Shown here one piece after another: positions 46,400 to 54,456 of a stretch of DNA of 64,000 nt. The notes under the pieces were generated by a model. It worked only from the letters and a program-made list of their open reading frames with translations, ran no database searches and was not told where the DNA came from. The position numbers and the translations under genes were made by a program. Every line of letters begins with the position of its first letter. Position 1 is the first letter of the stretch. Source of the stretch: CAIWHR01 sp963734085. GTDB taxonomy: Bacteria; Pseudomonadota; Gammaproteobacteria; Burkholderiales; Casimicrobiaceae. The DNA is taken from contig CAVTFT010000019.1 in assembly GCA_963734085.1 (NCBI GenBank), forward strand, positions 297,880 to 361,879, in the 5' to 3' direction.

Positions 46400-47362
46400 C
46401 TACAAAGGTCGATCGTCACGTAAAAACACGACGATGCGGGGCCACAGCGCCGCCTCGGCCTGCCGCTTGAAATAGCCGAAGTGACCAATTTTCTTCACAC
46501 CGGCATCGTAGGGACCCACGCGTTGGTGTGTCACGTGTAGCCGGGGATACATAGCTAGCAAACGTCGTGTCCCGTCATATGTGGCGAAAGCGTCGTCACT
46601 GATGCCAATGACGAGTGCACGACCGCCGACGGCATAATGACGCTCGATCCACGCCCGCGCGCGCGCGACATCGATCGCACGCTCAGGGCGGAACTCAGGC
46701 GTCCGTCGCGTGGCCCATTGCTGCGCGACCTGGCGCGGAATGTCCTCCCCGAGGCGGAGAGTGCGGCCGGGGAAGTAGCCGATCATCCACGTCAGAACCG
46801 GCATGACCCCATGCCACATCGCAGTCATCGGCACTGAGTAGCGGCGACGATAGTCGCCAAAATAGCCGGTATGCGCACCGATGAACACGAAGCGCGAGAT
46901 CTCGGCGACGTTCGGTGCACCGCCTACCAAGAACGTGCCGAAGCTATGGGCAATGGCCACCAGCTCGGCCGCAGGATAGCGCCTGCGCAGCTCCGCAATC
47001 GCGCCGCCGCAGTCATGCTCGGACCAATCCTCGTTGCTCGCTGGAAACGCCCGTAGATGCGCCGGCCGCGAGTCTCCGATCCCGCGATAGTCGTAACCGA
47101 GGACCGGGTAGCCTTGCCCCGCAAGGTAGCGCGCTAAGCGTGCGTAACGCGACGCCGGAATGCCGCCGCCACAATTGAACAGCACAGCGGTGCGCGGCGT
47201 ACTGACGTTGCTTGGGAGATACACCGTGCCACCGAGATCGTAGCCATCGAGCGCCGGGAACTGGAACTTCGACTCGGCCACAGCGGGCTCGGTTATGCGT
47301 TCACGCACTTGCGCTTCGTCGGATAGCATGCGCCGCGTGCCGGAGGCGTCAGCCCGTGCCAT
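46400..47362 (-). CDS. Alpha/beta hydrolase of the COG4757 type
   Basis: A 320-residue predicted hydrolase. Family pattern: VLFNCGGGIPASRYARLARY, GYDYRGIGDSRP, nucleophile Ser in AIAHSFGTFL and a C-terminal catalytic His in KIGHFGYFKRQAE. ATG 47362 has GGAG six bases upstream; ATG 47329 is possible. Its 5' end overlaps the end of bpt by 14 bases on the same strand, so it may be cotranscribed with aat-bpt, but it runs tail to tail with E2 (20-bp gap). Substrate unknown; acyl thioester or lipid ester hydrolysis is possible. Confidence 0.75.
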   Translation of the reverse strand: MARADASGTRRMLSDEAQVRERITEPAVAESKFQFPALDGYDLGGTVYLPSNVSTPRTAVLFNCGGGIPASRYARLARYLAGQGYPVLGYDYRGIGDSRPAHLRAFPASNEDWSEHDCGGAIAELRRRYPAAELVAIAHSFGTFLVGGAPNVAEISRFVFIGAHTGYFGDYRRRYSVPMTAMWHGVMPVLTWMIGYFPGRTLRLGEDIPRQVAQQWATRRTPEFRPERAIDVARARAWIERHYAVGGRALVIGISDDAFATYDGTRRLLAMYPRLHVTHQRVGPYDAGVKKIGHFGYFKRQAEAALWPRIVVFLRDDRPL

Positions 47363-48088
47363 CGCTATCTCCGAGCGGAATCCATTTGCCCGCGAGAAGC
47401 GCCTCGATCGGCCGAAAGCTCGCCTTGTACGCCATCTTCCGGCTCTCGGCGATCCAGTACCCAAGGTAGAGGTGCGGCAGGCCCATCGCGCGGCAGCGCT
47501 CGATCTGCCACAGCACGCTGAACGTCCCATAGCTCGCGCCTGCAACCTGCGGCTCGAAGAACGTATAGACCGACGACAGCCCGTCGGCCAAGCGGTCGAC
47601 GAGACTCACCATCCGCAGCACGCCTGCTCTCGAAATTCGAGCAGGTCGGTCGCGACATTGCTCTGCAGAAGGAAATGCTGGTACTGCTCGCGGCTGTCCT
47701 GGTCCATCCCCCCACCCGGATGGCGGTACCGCTGATAGCGGAGATAGAGCGCGTAGTGCTCGGCGTTGAACGCGAGCTCGCGCCGCGTCACCGCAAGCTC
47801 GGCATGGTGGCGCAGGCAGCGGCGCTGCGTCCGGTTCGGCCGGAAGTCGGCGACCGGCACGCGGACGGGCACGCAAGCCCGGCAGTGGTCGCAATAGGGA
47901 CGATAAGTAAAGGCGCCGCTGCGCCGGAAACCGAGGCGGACGAGCTCGCTGTAGACCCGAGTGTCGATCAGGTGGCTTGGGGTTGCCACCTGCGACCGCG
48001 CGGCGCGCCCGGGCAGGTAGCTGCATGGGTACGGCGCCGTCGCGTAGAACTGCAGCGATGCAAGAGGAAGATCGTTGAGCTTGGTCAC
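47349..48088 (-). CDS. bpt: Leucyl-aspartyl/glutamyl protein transferase Bpt, frame-broken
   Basis: An N-end-rule aminoacyl-tRNA-protein transferase that adds Leu to N-terminal Asp/Glu, marking proteins for ClpAP. The N-terminal Cys cluster (APYPCSYLPGR, RPYCDHCRACVPVRV), YLRYQRYRHPGGGM, and the C-terminal YTFFEP and LPHLYLGYWI are typical, total about 245 residues. The frame slips near 47633 by one missing base: the first half runs on to a stop at 47606, while the correct continuation VLRMVSLVDRLADGLSSVY is in the next frame. GTG 48088 overlaps the aat stop (GTGA). Confidence 0.88.
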
Positions 48089-48792
48089 GCCAGCACGCCC
48101 GAAGCCGGCAAAGGCACCCAAGTACCCTCCGGCGCGGGGCAGTGTACCAACGCGGCGAGGCGCTCGGCAAACGCTCGCCGCGGGATCGGCCGCGCGCCAA
48201 ACGACGCCAAGTGCGCGGTTTCCTGCTGGCAGTCGATCATCGGAAAGCCCTGGCTGCGCAGCATGGCGACCAGATGAACGAGCGCCACCTTCGACGCGTC
48301 CGGCTCGTGCGCGAACATCGACTCGCCGAAGAACATGCAACCGATCGCGACGCCATAGAGGCCGCCGACGAGCCGTCCGGCACGCCACGCCTCGACCGAA
48401 TGCGCATTCCCCTGTGCGTGCAATTCGGCATAGGCGTCGATGATCGATGGCGTGATCCACGTGCCGAGCTGCCCGGGCCGCGGAGCCATTGCGCAGGCCT
48501 CGATCACGCTGCGGAATGCGGTGTCCGCCCGAATCTCGAAGCGCTCCTGCTTGACGACCTTGCGCAGCGACCGGCTCACCCGAAGCTCATCGACGAAGAG
48601 CACCATCCGCGGGTCGGGACTCCACCACAGCACCGGCTGGTCCTCGCTGTACCAGGGAAAGATGCCCATCCGGTATGCGGCGAGCAGGCGCGCCGGCGAC
48701 AAGTCCGGGCTTGCCGCGAGCAATCCGTTCGGCTCGTCGAGCGCAGTCTCGAGCGCCGGGAAAGGCATATTGGAGCGTAACCAAGGAATCAC
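48085..48792 (-). CDS. aat: Leucyl/phenylalanyl-tRNA-protein transferase
   Basis: A 235-residue N-end-rule enzyme adding Leu or Phe to N-terminal Arg/Lys. GLLAASPDLSPARLLAAYRM, GIFPWYSEDQPVLWWSPDPR and the C-terminal GFPMIDCQQETAHLASFGA are diagnostic. I chose GTG 48792 because it restores the usual MIPWL beginning; ATG 48768 is the alternative. aat and bpt overlap by four bases. Adaptor gene clpS is not in the window. Confidence 0.93.
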   Translation of the reverse strand: MIPWLRSNMPFPALETALDEPNGLLAASPDLSPARLLAAYRMGIFPWYSEDQPVLWWSPDPRMVLFVDELRVSRSLRKVVKQERFEIRADTAFRSVIEACAMAPRPGQLGTWITPSIIDAYAELHAQGNAHSVEAWRAGRLVGGLYGVAIGCMFFGESMFAHEPDASKVALVHLVAMLRSQGFPMIDCQQETAHLASFGARPIPRRAFAERLAALVHCPAPEGTWVPLPASGVLA

Positions 48793-48993
48793 ACGCTGAT
48801 TCTGCCACGCATGCCCGCATCCGCGTGCGGCCAGAGCCGCGTTTGGAGCCAACCGATCGCGCGCCAATAATCGGGCGGTTTCATTGCCTTCTCTGCATGT
48901 CGGCGACCATCGGCCGTTGCTCGCTGTAAACTCGACGCGCCACGCACTACGATCTCGAATGCGGCGGCGAAGGTCCGCACGCCGGAGCCAAAA

Positions 48994-49251
48994 ATGCCTG
49001 ATGAGCCAGACCAATTAGATGGAATCTCTCATGCAATCGCTGCACTTTCGGCGCAGACAATGGTGCTGGAGGCCGTACTACTCTGTCTGATTAGCGAATC
49101 CAAAGTAGATCGCACCAAACTCTTGACTTCCTTCGAGAAGTACATGGCAATTATTGAGTCGCGATACGTCAACGCCGCCATTCCAGACGTTCACATTGAC
49201 TTGCTGCATCAAGCGATCGAAATCGCCAAGAAAAATATTGCAGAGTTCTGA
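48994..49251 (+). CDS. Small hypothetical protein
   Basis: An 85-residue predicted helical protein (MPDEPDQLDGISHAIAALSA at the start), with clearly lower GC and more A/T-ended codons than its neighbours. There is no signal peptide; a weak hydrophobic patch (MVLEAVLLCLI) lies near residues 23-33. The residue mix argues for real coding. I recognise no family. It stands alone between aat (divergent) and the glycosylase gene. Confidence 0.55.
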   Translation: MPDEPDQLDGISHAIAALSAQTMVLEAVLLCLISESKVDRTKLLTSFEKYMAIIESRYVNAAIPDVHIDLLHQAIEIAKKNIAEF

Positions 49252-49315
49252 GTAGTTCTACATTTTCTGGTCAATCGCGCACCGATAATCCCCGCATTTA
49301 GATCCCCTCCCCTCC

Positions 49316-49954
49316 ATGTCCGCGACAACCGCCCGCTGCCCGTGGGCCGACGGCAGCCCTGCCTACTCCGCCTATCACGACCGCGAGTGGGGCGTGCCCG
49401 TTCACGACGACCGCGTGTTCTTCGAATTCCTGATCCTCGAAGGCGCGCAGGCGGGCTTGAGCTGGTCGACGATTCTCAACAAGCGCGACGGCTATCGCGA
49501 GGCGTTTGCCGGCTTCGATCCGGCGAAAGTCGCGCGATTCGATGCGCGCCGGATCGGGCGGCTTCTCGCCAATCCGAGCATCGTCCGCAACCGGCTGAAG
49601 ATCGAAAGCAGCGTCGGCAACGCGCGCGCATTCCTCGACGTAGCGCGCGAGTGCGGCAGCTTCGATCGCTACGTTTGGGCGTTCGTCGATGGCAAGCCGA
49701 TCCAGAACGGCTGGCGCACGCTCGCCGAAGTCCCCGCGCGGACGCCGCAATCCGATGCGCTCTCCAAGGACCTGATCCGGCGCGGCTTCCGCTTCGTCGG
49801 CTCGACGATCGTCTATGCGTTCATGCAGGCCACCGGTCTCGTCAACGACCACCTCGTGACCTGCCCGCAATGGGAAGCGCTGACGGGTCGGGCGCCGGGC
49901 CAGCGAGGTCCGGTCCCAGGCAATCCGGTAAGATTCCGGGCAGCGTCCCCGTAG
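49316..49954 (+). CDS. tag: DNA-3-methyladenine glycosylase I
   Basis: A 212-residue base-excision enzyme that removes 3-methyladenine. The start RCPWADGSPAYSAYHDREWG carries the zinc Cys and His and the substrate-binding Glu region; LEGAQAGLSWSTIL and the C-terminal zinc ligands in LVNDHLVTCPQW complete the site. The stop codon TAG lies ten bases inside the following tRNA-Arg gene. Confidence 0.93.
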   Translation: MSATTARCPWADGSPAYSAYHDREWGVPVHDDRVFFEFLILEGAQAGLSWSTILNKRDGYREAFAGFDPAKVARFDARRIGRLLANPSIVRNRLKIESSVGNARAFLDVARECGSFDRYVWAFVDGKPIQNGWRTLAEVPARTPQSDALSKDLIRRGFRFVGSTIVYAFMQATGLVNDHLVTCPQWEALTGRAPGQRGPVPGNPVRFRAASP

Positions 49955-50020
49955 CTCAGTGGATAGAGCGACCGCCTCCTAAGCGGTAGGCCGCCGGTTC
50001 AACTCCGGCCGGGGGCGCCA
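49945..50020 (+). tRNA. tRNA-Arg (CCT)
   Basis: A 76-nt cloverleaf: acceptor GTCCCCG/CGGGGGC with one T-G pair, D-arm AGCTCAGTGGATAGAGC, anticodon CCT in a 7-base loop on stem ACCGC/GCGGT, T-arm CCGGTTCAACTCCGG and encoded CCA. It overlaps the tag gene end by ten bases. Confidence 0.94.
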
Positions 50021-50187
50021 CCTTCCCTCCAGGCGCCCGCCGCAGCTCATGGCCCAGGCGCCGCCCTTGGTTCGAATCTTGCTCTTCCGTCGTAAACGGC
50101 CGTCTGCGGCGATGAGCGATGCCTTTGTGCGTCTGCACATCCGCGGCCGGGCCGCCTAAAAAGAACAGGACGACAGGAGAGGACCCG

Positions 50188-50667
50188 ATGAAGCGCCGGC
50201 TGCAGCTTGGCTGGGTTGGAGCACTGTGGATCGCCTTCCCGGTCGCCACGGTGACGGCGGTGCCGCAGGACTGCCTCGCCTTGCGGGCGAACGCCGACGT
50301 CGCCTCGTGCGCCAATCGCTATGCGCCGGGCACGCCGGCGGCGCACGCCAGGGCCGTCCACGACGCGTCTGCCGCCACCGCGCTTCCGGTACGGGGCAAC
50401 GACTACGCCGAGCTCATCGCGGTTCCCGTGGTTCCCGCGCGCGCCCCCGCCCCGCCGGCGGCGCCCGAGCGCCACGAAAGCTATTCGGCCGATCGCACGG
50501 ACCTGGTCAGTATCGTCGCCGCCGGAGTCGGCGGCACCCTAGTCCTCGTCCTCGCCGGCCTCGGGGTCTGGCGTCTTGCGGCCGCCAATTCGAAGGCATG
50601 TCCGCATTGCGGGTCGAAGATCAGTCGCGGCGCGCATTCGTGCCGCCATTGTTTTCGCGCGGTCTGA
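50188..50667 (+). CDS. Membrane protein with C-terminal zinc ribbon, unknown
   Basis: A 159-residue protein: signal-like N-terminus (LGWVGALWIAFPVATVTAV), a short region with two cysteines, a Pro/Ala-rich linker, one membrane helix (IVAAGVGGTLVLVLAGLGVW, near residues 111-130) and a small zinc ribbon CPHCGSKISRGAHSCRHC at the end. A clear AGGAGAGGA lies just before ATG 50188. If the first segment is cleaved, the zinc ribbon would face the cytoplasm. Function unknown. Confidence 0.65.
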   Translation: MKRRLQLGWVGALWIAFPVATVTAVPQDCLALRANADVASCANRYAPGTPAAHARAVHDASAATALPVRGNDYAELIAVPVVPARAPAPPAAPERHESYSADRTDLVSIVAAGVGGTLVLVLAGLGVWRLAAANSKACPHCGSKISRGAHSCRHCFRAV

Positions 50668-50814
50668 CGACACTCCCGCGGCGCATCCGCCGCAGCGTGG
50701 ACGCGCCGCGGCAGCGGTAGAATTCGCCCTCGCTCGCAACCGTCATCGGCGCGCGTCGTTTCGCGCGGACTGCGGGGCGCGCTCCAATTCGGTCCGCTCA
50801 ACGTCTTCGCCTCC

Positions 50815-52653
50815 GTGACCACGCGCTACCGCATCGCCGTTCTGGACCCGCACGCGCACGCGTTCGAGGTCGCCTGCACCGTCGATGACCCCGATCCCGC
50901 GGGCCAGCGCTTCAGGCTGCCCGCGTGGATCCCGGGCAGTTACCTGATCCGCGAATTTGCACGCCATTTCGTCCACGTGCGCGCCGAAGCGGGCGGCCAG
51001 CCGGTCGTCATCGACAAGGAAGCGAAGGATCTCTGGCGCGCCGCGCCGTGCGTCGGTCCGCTGACGGTCATTGCGCACGTCTACGCTTTCGATCTGTCGG
51101 TGCGCGCCGCGTATCTCGACGCAACGCGAGCGTACTTCAACGGCGCCGTGGTTTTCCTGTGCCCGGAAGGGCGCGCCGACCGCCGCTGCGAGGTGTTGCT
51201 CGTCCGGCCGGAGCATGCGGCAAATCGCGACTGGCGGGTCGCGACGACGCTGCCGCCGTTGGACGCACCGGAGTTCGACTTCGGCATCTACAGCGCAGCG
51301 ACCTACGATGAGCTCATCGACCATCCCGTCGAGATGTCCGCATTCGCGCTCGTCTCGTTCGAGGCCGGCGGCGCGCGCCACGATATCGCCGTCACGGGTC
51401 GCATCCATACCGACCTGAATCGCGTCGCGCGCGATCTTCGTTGCGTCTGTCAGTGGCAGATCGATCTGTTCGGCGGCGTCGCGCGAAGCCGCGCGCCATT
51501 CGAGCGCTACCTGTTTCAGATCGCCGCCGTCGGCGAGGGTTACGGCGGGCTCGAGCACCGGACGAGCACGAGCCTTTTGTGCCGGCGCGACAGCCTGCCC
51601 TCGCCGGGCATCGACAAGCAGGACGACGAGTACGTCGGCTTTCTCGGTCTCGCGAGTCACGAGTACTTCCACAGCTGGAACGTGAAAAGGATCAAGCCCG
51701 CGGCATTCACGCCGTACGATCTCGCGCGCGAGAACTACACGCGCCTGCTGTGGGCGTTCGAAGGCATCACGTCCTATTACGACGATCTCGCGCTGGTGCG
51801 CAGCGGCGTCATCGAGCCGCCGCGTTACCTGGAGCTCGTCGGCCGGGCGATCACGACGATGTTGCGCACGCCCGGCCGCGGCGTGCAAAGCATCGCGCAG
51901 TCGAGCTTCGACGCGTGGATCAAGTTCTACCGCCCGGACGAGAACGCGCCGAATGCCGTCGTCAGCTATTACGTCAAGGGCTCGCTCGTCGCCCTCGCGC
52001 TGGATCTCACGCTGCGCCTCTCCGGATCGTCGCTCGACGCGGCGATGCGCGCGCTGTGGCAACGTTACGGCGCGTCGGGCGTCGGCGTTCCGGAGGACGG
52101 GATTGCGACGATCGCAGCCGAGCTCGGCGGCCGCGACGTCGGCGACTTCTTCGCACGTTACGTCCACGGCACCGACGATCCGCCGCTCGAGGAACTGCTG
52201 CAGCAGTACGGCGTGACGCTCAACGTGCGCGCGCCTCACGGCGACGACGACCGTGGCGGCAAGCCGGGCAAGGAGCGCGTCGCGCCGGACACACCTTCAG
52301 TGCGCTGGCTCGGCGCAAAGCTCGCCGCCGGCGCGGAAGCGAAGCTCCAGCATGTCTACTCGGGCGGTCCCGCCGAGCGGGCGGGTCTCGCCGGCGGCGA
52401 CATCGTCGTGGCGATCGACGGGTTGCGCGCGTCGCCCGAGGCGATCCGTCGTCTCCTAGAGCGACGGCAGGCCGGCGAAACGGTGACGGTGCACGCGTTC
52501 CGGCGCGACGAGCTCGTCACGACGGCGCTGACGCTGGCCGAAGCGCCGCGCGACACGTGCTGGCTCGCGCTGACCGCAAACATCGCCGACGATGTCCGCG
52601 CCCGCCGCGACGCGTGGCTCGGAATCGTTCCGGTCTCTGAAGCGGCGCAGTGA
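50815..52653 (+). CDS. M61 family metallopeptidase with PDZ domain
   Basis: A 612-residue peptidase of the glycyl-aminopeptidase (M61) family. The N-terminal beta domain (PAWIPGSYLIREFARH) precedes the zinc site HExxH in LASHEYFHSWNVKRIKP and the third ligand Glu in WAFEGITSYYDD. A PDZ domain lies near residues 500-585 (GGPAERAGLAGGDIVVAIDG). The start is GTG 50815. The family acts on N-terminal Gly/Ala peptides. No signal peptide is evident. Confidence 0.9.
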   Translation: MTTRYRIAVLDPHAHAFEVACTVDDPDPAGQRFRLPAWIPGSYLIREFARHFVHVRAEAGGQPVVIDKEAKDLWRAAPCVGPLTVIAHVYAFDLSVRAAYLDATRAYFNGAVVFLCPEGRADRRCEVLLVRPEHAANRDWRVATTLPPLDAPEFDFGIYSAATYDELIDHPVEMSAFALVSFEAGGARHDIAVTGRIHTDLNRVARDLRCVCQWQIDLFGGVARSRAPFERYLFQIAAVGEGYGGLEHRTSTSLLCRRDSLPSPGIDKQDDEYVGFLGLASHEYFHSWNVKRIKPAAFTPYDLARENYTRLLWAFEGITSYYDDLALVRSGVIEPPRYLELVGRAITTMLRTPGRGVQSIAQSSFDAWIKFYRPDENAPNAVVSYYVKGSLVALALDLTLRLSGSSLDAAMRALWQRYGASGVGVPEDGIATIAAELGGRDVGDFFARYVHGTDDPPLEELLQQYGVTLNVRAPHGDDDRGGKPGKERVAPDTPSVRWLGAKLAAGAEAKLQHVYSGGPAERAGLAGGDIVVAIDGLRASPEAIRRLLERRQAGETVTVHAFRRDELVTTALTLAEAPRDTCWLALTANIADDVRARRDAWLGIVPVSEAAQ

Positions 52654-53284
52654 CTACAGCTTCACCGCCAGGATTCAGCGTATAGCGTCCCGTGACCGCT
52701 GCCTGCCCGAGCACGTGGCCGGCCATGGCCTTGCGCACGTCGACCCCACCGAAGACACCGCCGATGTCGAGCCTCGCGACATCGAGCGCGAACAGCGTAT
52801 ACACGTAACGGTGCGGGATCGCATCGTTCCACGGCGGACACGGCCCGTCGTAGCCGAAATAGTTGCCGGCCATCTCCTTGTCGCCGGCGAACCAGCCGGT
52901 GTAATCGTTGATCCCCTGCCGCGCACCGCGAGGCGCATGCGGACCGGGCTTGCCTCGCGCCGTCACGCCGTCGGAAAACTCGCCACGCGCAATCGGCGGC
53001 GTGTCGGGCGGCAAGTCGACGAGCACCCAGTGGAAGAAGTCCACACGCGGCAGCGACGCCGGCACGACGCGCCCTTCCTTGTTGACATCGTCGCCGCGCG
53101 AGGGCACATCGGGATCGTGGCAGACGAGCGCGAGCGAGCGCGTGTCCGTCGGCAGCGCCGTCCACGCGAAATCGGGATTGCGATTGCCGGCGAGCTTTAC
53201 GTGCGAAGTCGCGTCGATCGCGCCGAAAGCGAATTCGGCGGGAATCGGCGCGCCGTCGGCAAAGGCGGTCGTCGCAAGCTTCAT
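52517..53284 (-). CDS. YbhB/YbcL family (PEBP-like) protein
   Basis: A phosphatidylethanolamine-binding-protein fold: FAWTALPTDTRSLALVCHDPD, the ligand-site region DFFHWVLVDLP and YVYTLFALDVARLD. Family members end soon after the GRYTLNP motif. Here the frame runs on 48 residues to 52517 and overlaps the 3' end of the M61 gene by 137 bases. One extra G after TLNP would explain this: the neighbouring frame reads AVKL then a stop at 52654-52656, giving a normal-size protein. It overlaps the GST gene by four bases and is probably cotranscribed. Confidence 0.8.
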   Translation of the reverse strand: MKLATTAFADGAPIPAEFAFGAIDATSHVKLAGNRNPDFAWTALPTDTRSLALVCHDPDVPSRGDDVNKEGRVVPASLPRVDFFHWVLVDLPPDTPPIARGEFSDGVTARGKPGPHAPRGARQGINDYTGWFAGDKEMAGNYFGYDGPCPPWNDAIPHRYVYTLFALDVARLDIGGVFGGVDVRKAMAGHVLGQAAVTGRYTLNPGGEAVVTAPLQRPERFRATRRGGRGHRRRCLRSARASTCRAALRPASAPS

Positions 53285-53931
53285 TTCTGCTTCCAGTGCG
53301 GCGGGATCGTCTTGTCGAGATAGGGCAGCGCCTCGATCCGCGCCTTCCACGCACGCAGGGGCGGCGTCAGCATCGCGTCCGCGCCGAGATCCGGCATCTT
53401 CACCTCGCAGCGCTTCGTGAACGCGACCAGCGGGTAGAACGTGAAATCGGCGGCCGACAGCGGTCCGGCAAGGAAATCGCCGCGCATCGACGAAGTGAAC
53501 AGCGCGTACTCGTCCATCACCGCCTTCTTCGCGTCGGCGATCTTCTGCGGATCGCGCTCCTCGGGCTTCTTGGAGAACGCCTGGTCGAGCAGCGGGTCCA
53601 CCGCCTTGTCGAAATAGTTGTCGACCTCGAGGATCAGCCGGCGAATGAGCGCACGCGTGCGCGCGTCACCCGGAAACAGCGGCGCGCCCGTCGCCGGATA
53701 CGCTTCGTCCAGGTATTCGACGATCGCGTTGGATTCGTAGAGCACGAAATCGCCGTCGACCAGCACCGGCACGCGGTGGCGCGGATTGAGCGCGATGAAC
53801 TCGGGCTTTCTCGTGTCGCCTGCGGAAAACGACAGCACCTTGAGCTCGTAGGGCAGCGCCTTGTGCTCGAGCGCGAGCTGCGCGCGCCACGCGTAGGGAG
53901 AACCGGAACCGTAGTAGAGGACGAGACTCAT
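53281..53931 (-). CDS. Glutathione S-transferase family protein
   Basis: A 216-residue two-domain GST: thioredoxin-like N-domain with LYYGSGSPYAWRAQLALEHK (catalytic Ser/Tyr region), the cis-Pro in HRVPVLVDGDFVLYESNAI (glutathione-binding ES), and a helical C-domain (YALFTSSMRGDFLAGPLSAAD). Likely glutathione-dependent detoxification; substrate not predictable. Confidence 0.88.
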   Translation of the reverse strand: MSLVLYYGSGSPYAWRAQLALEHKALPYELKVLSFSAGDTRKPEFIALNPRHRVPVLVDGDFVLYESNAIVEYLDEAYPATGAPLFPGDARTRALIRRLILEVDNYFDKAVDPLLDQAFSKKPEERDPQKIADAKKAVMDEYALFTSSMRGDFLAGPLSAADFTFYPLVAFTKRCEVKMPDLGADAMLTPPLRAWKARIEALPYLDKTIPPHWKQK

Positions 53932-53968
53932 GAAAACCTTTCGGATTGAACCGGGAAACAGACCAACG

Positions 53969-54373
53969 TCAGCTCTTGCGGCGATGCGGGGCCGACTTCG
54001 CCGGCGCTTCCGGCTCCGGATGCGGATGCGATCCGCGCAGCGCCTCGAGCGAGGCCTTCTGCAGCTCCATCGTCTTGATGCTCATCTGCATCAGGTTGAG
54101 GCTCATCTGCAACCAGCCCTCGATCACCTTGAGGTCGCCGATCTTGCGCTCGACCTCGGCCGGATCGAGCGTTCCCCACATCGCCGCGGGATTGGGAAAC
54201 GGCAGGCCAGCGCTTTGACCGGCGGCCGGTGTTGCCGGCACGCCGGGGACACCGAAGCCGGGAATCGGCATGCCGAACGGATTCCACATCTTCTGCATGA
54301 ACTCCATTGCGTCTTGCGCCGAAAACGAAAATGCCGGCGAATCGGGGGGAGCGTCGGGCGGGGATGGGCTCAT
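53969..54373 (-). CDS. phaM: PhaM-like polyhydroxyalkanoate granule protein
   Basis: A 134-residue protein matching PhaM of Ralstonia in layout. A Pro/Gly-rich N-terminus with MEFMQKMWNPFGMPIPG is followed by LDPAEVERKIGDLKVIEGWL, then a Met/Leu helix QMSLNLMQMSIKTMELQKAS and a basic tail. In Ralstonia PhaM activates PHA synthase and ties granules to the nucleoid. No PHA synthase gene is in this window. Confidence 0.78.
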   Translation of the reverse strand: MSPSPPDAPPDSPAFSFSAQDAMEFMQKMWNPFGMPIPGFGVPGVPATPAAGQSAGLPFPNPAAMWGTLDPAEVERKIGDLKVIEGWLQMSLNLMQMSIKTMELQKASLEALRGSHPHPEPEAPAKSAPHRRKS

Positions 54374-54456
54374 CGTTGTTCCTGGGCGGGGCGCGAGGCT
54401 GCCGGCGCCGGGGCGTCGAGTGCGGCAGGCGGGGGATTCGGCTATTATCGTCGTTC

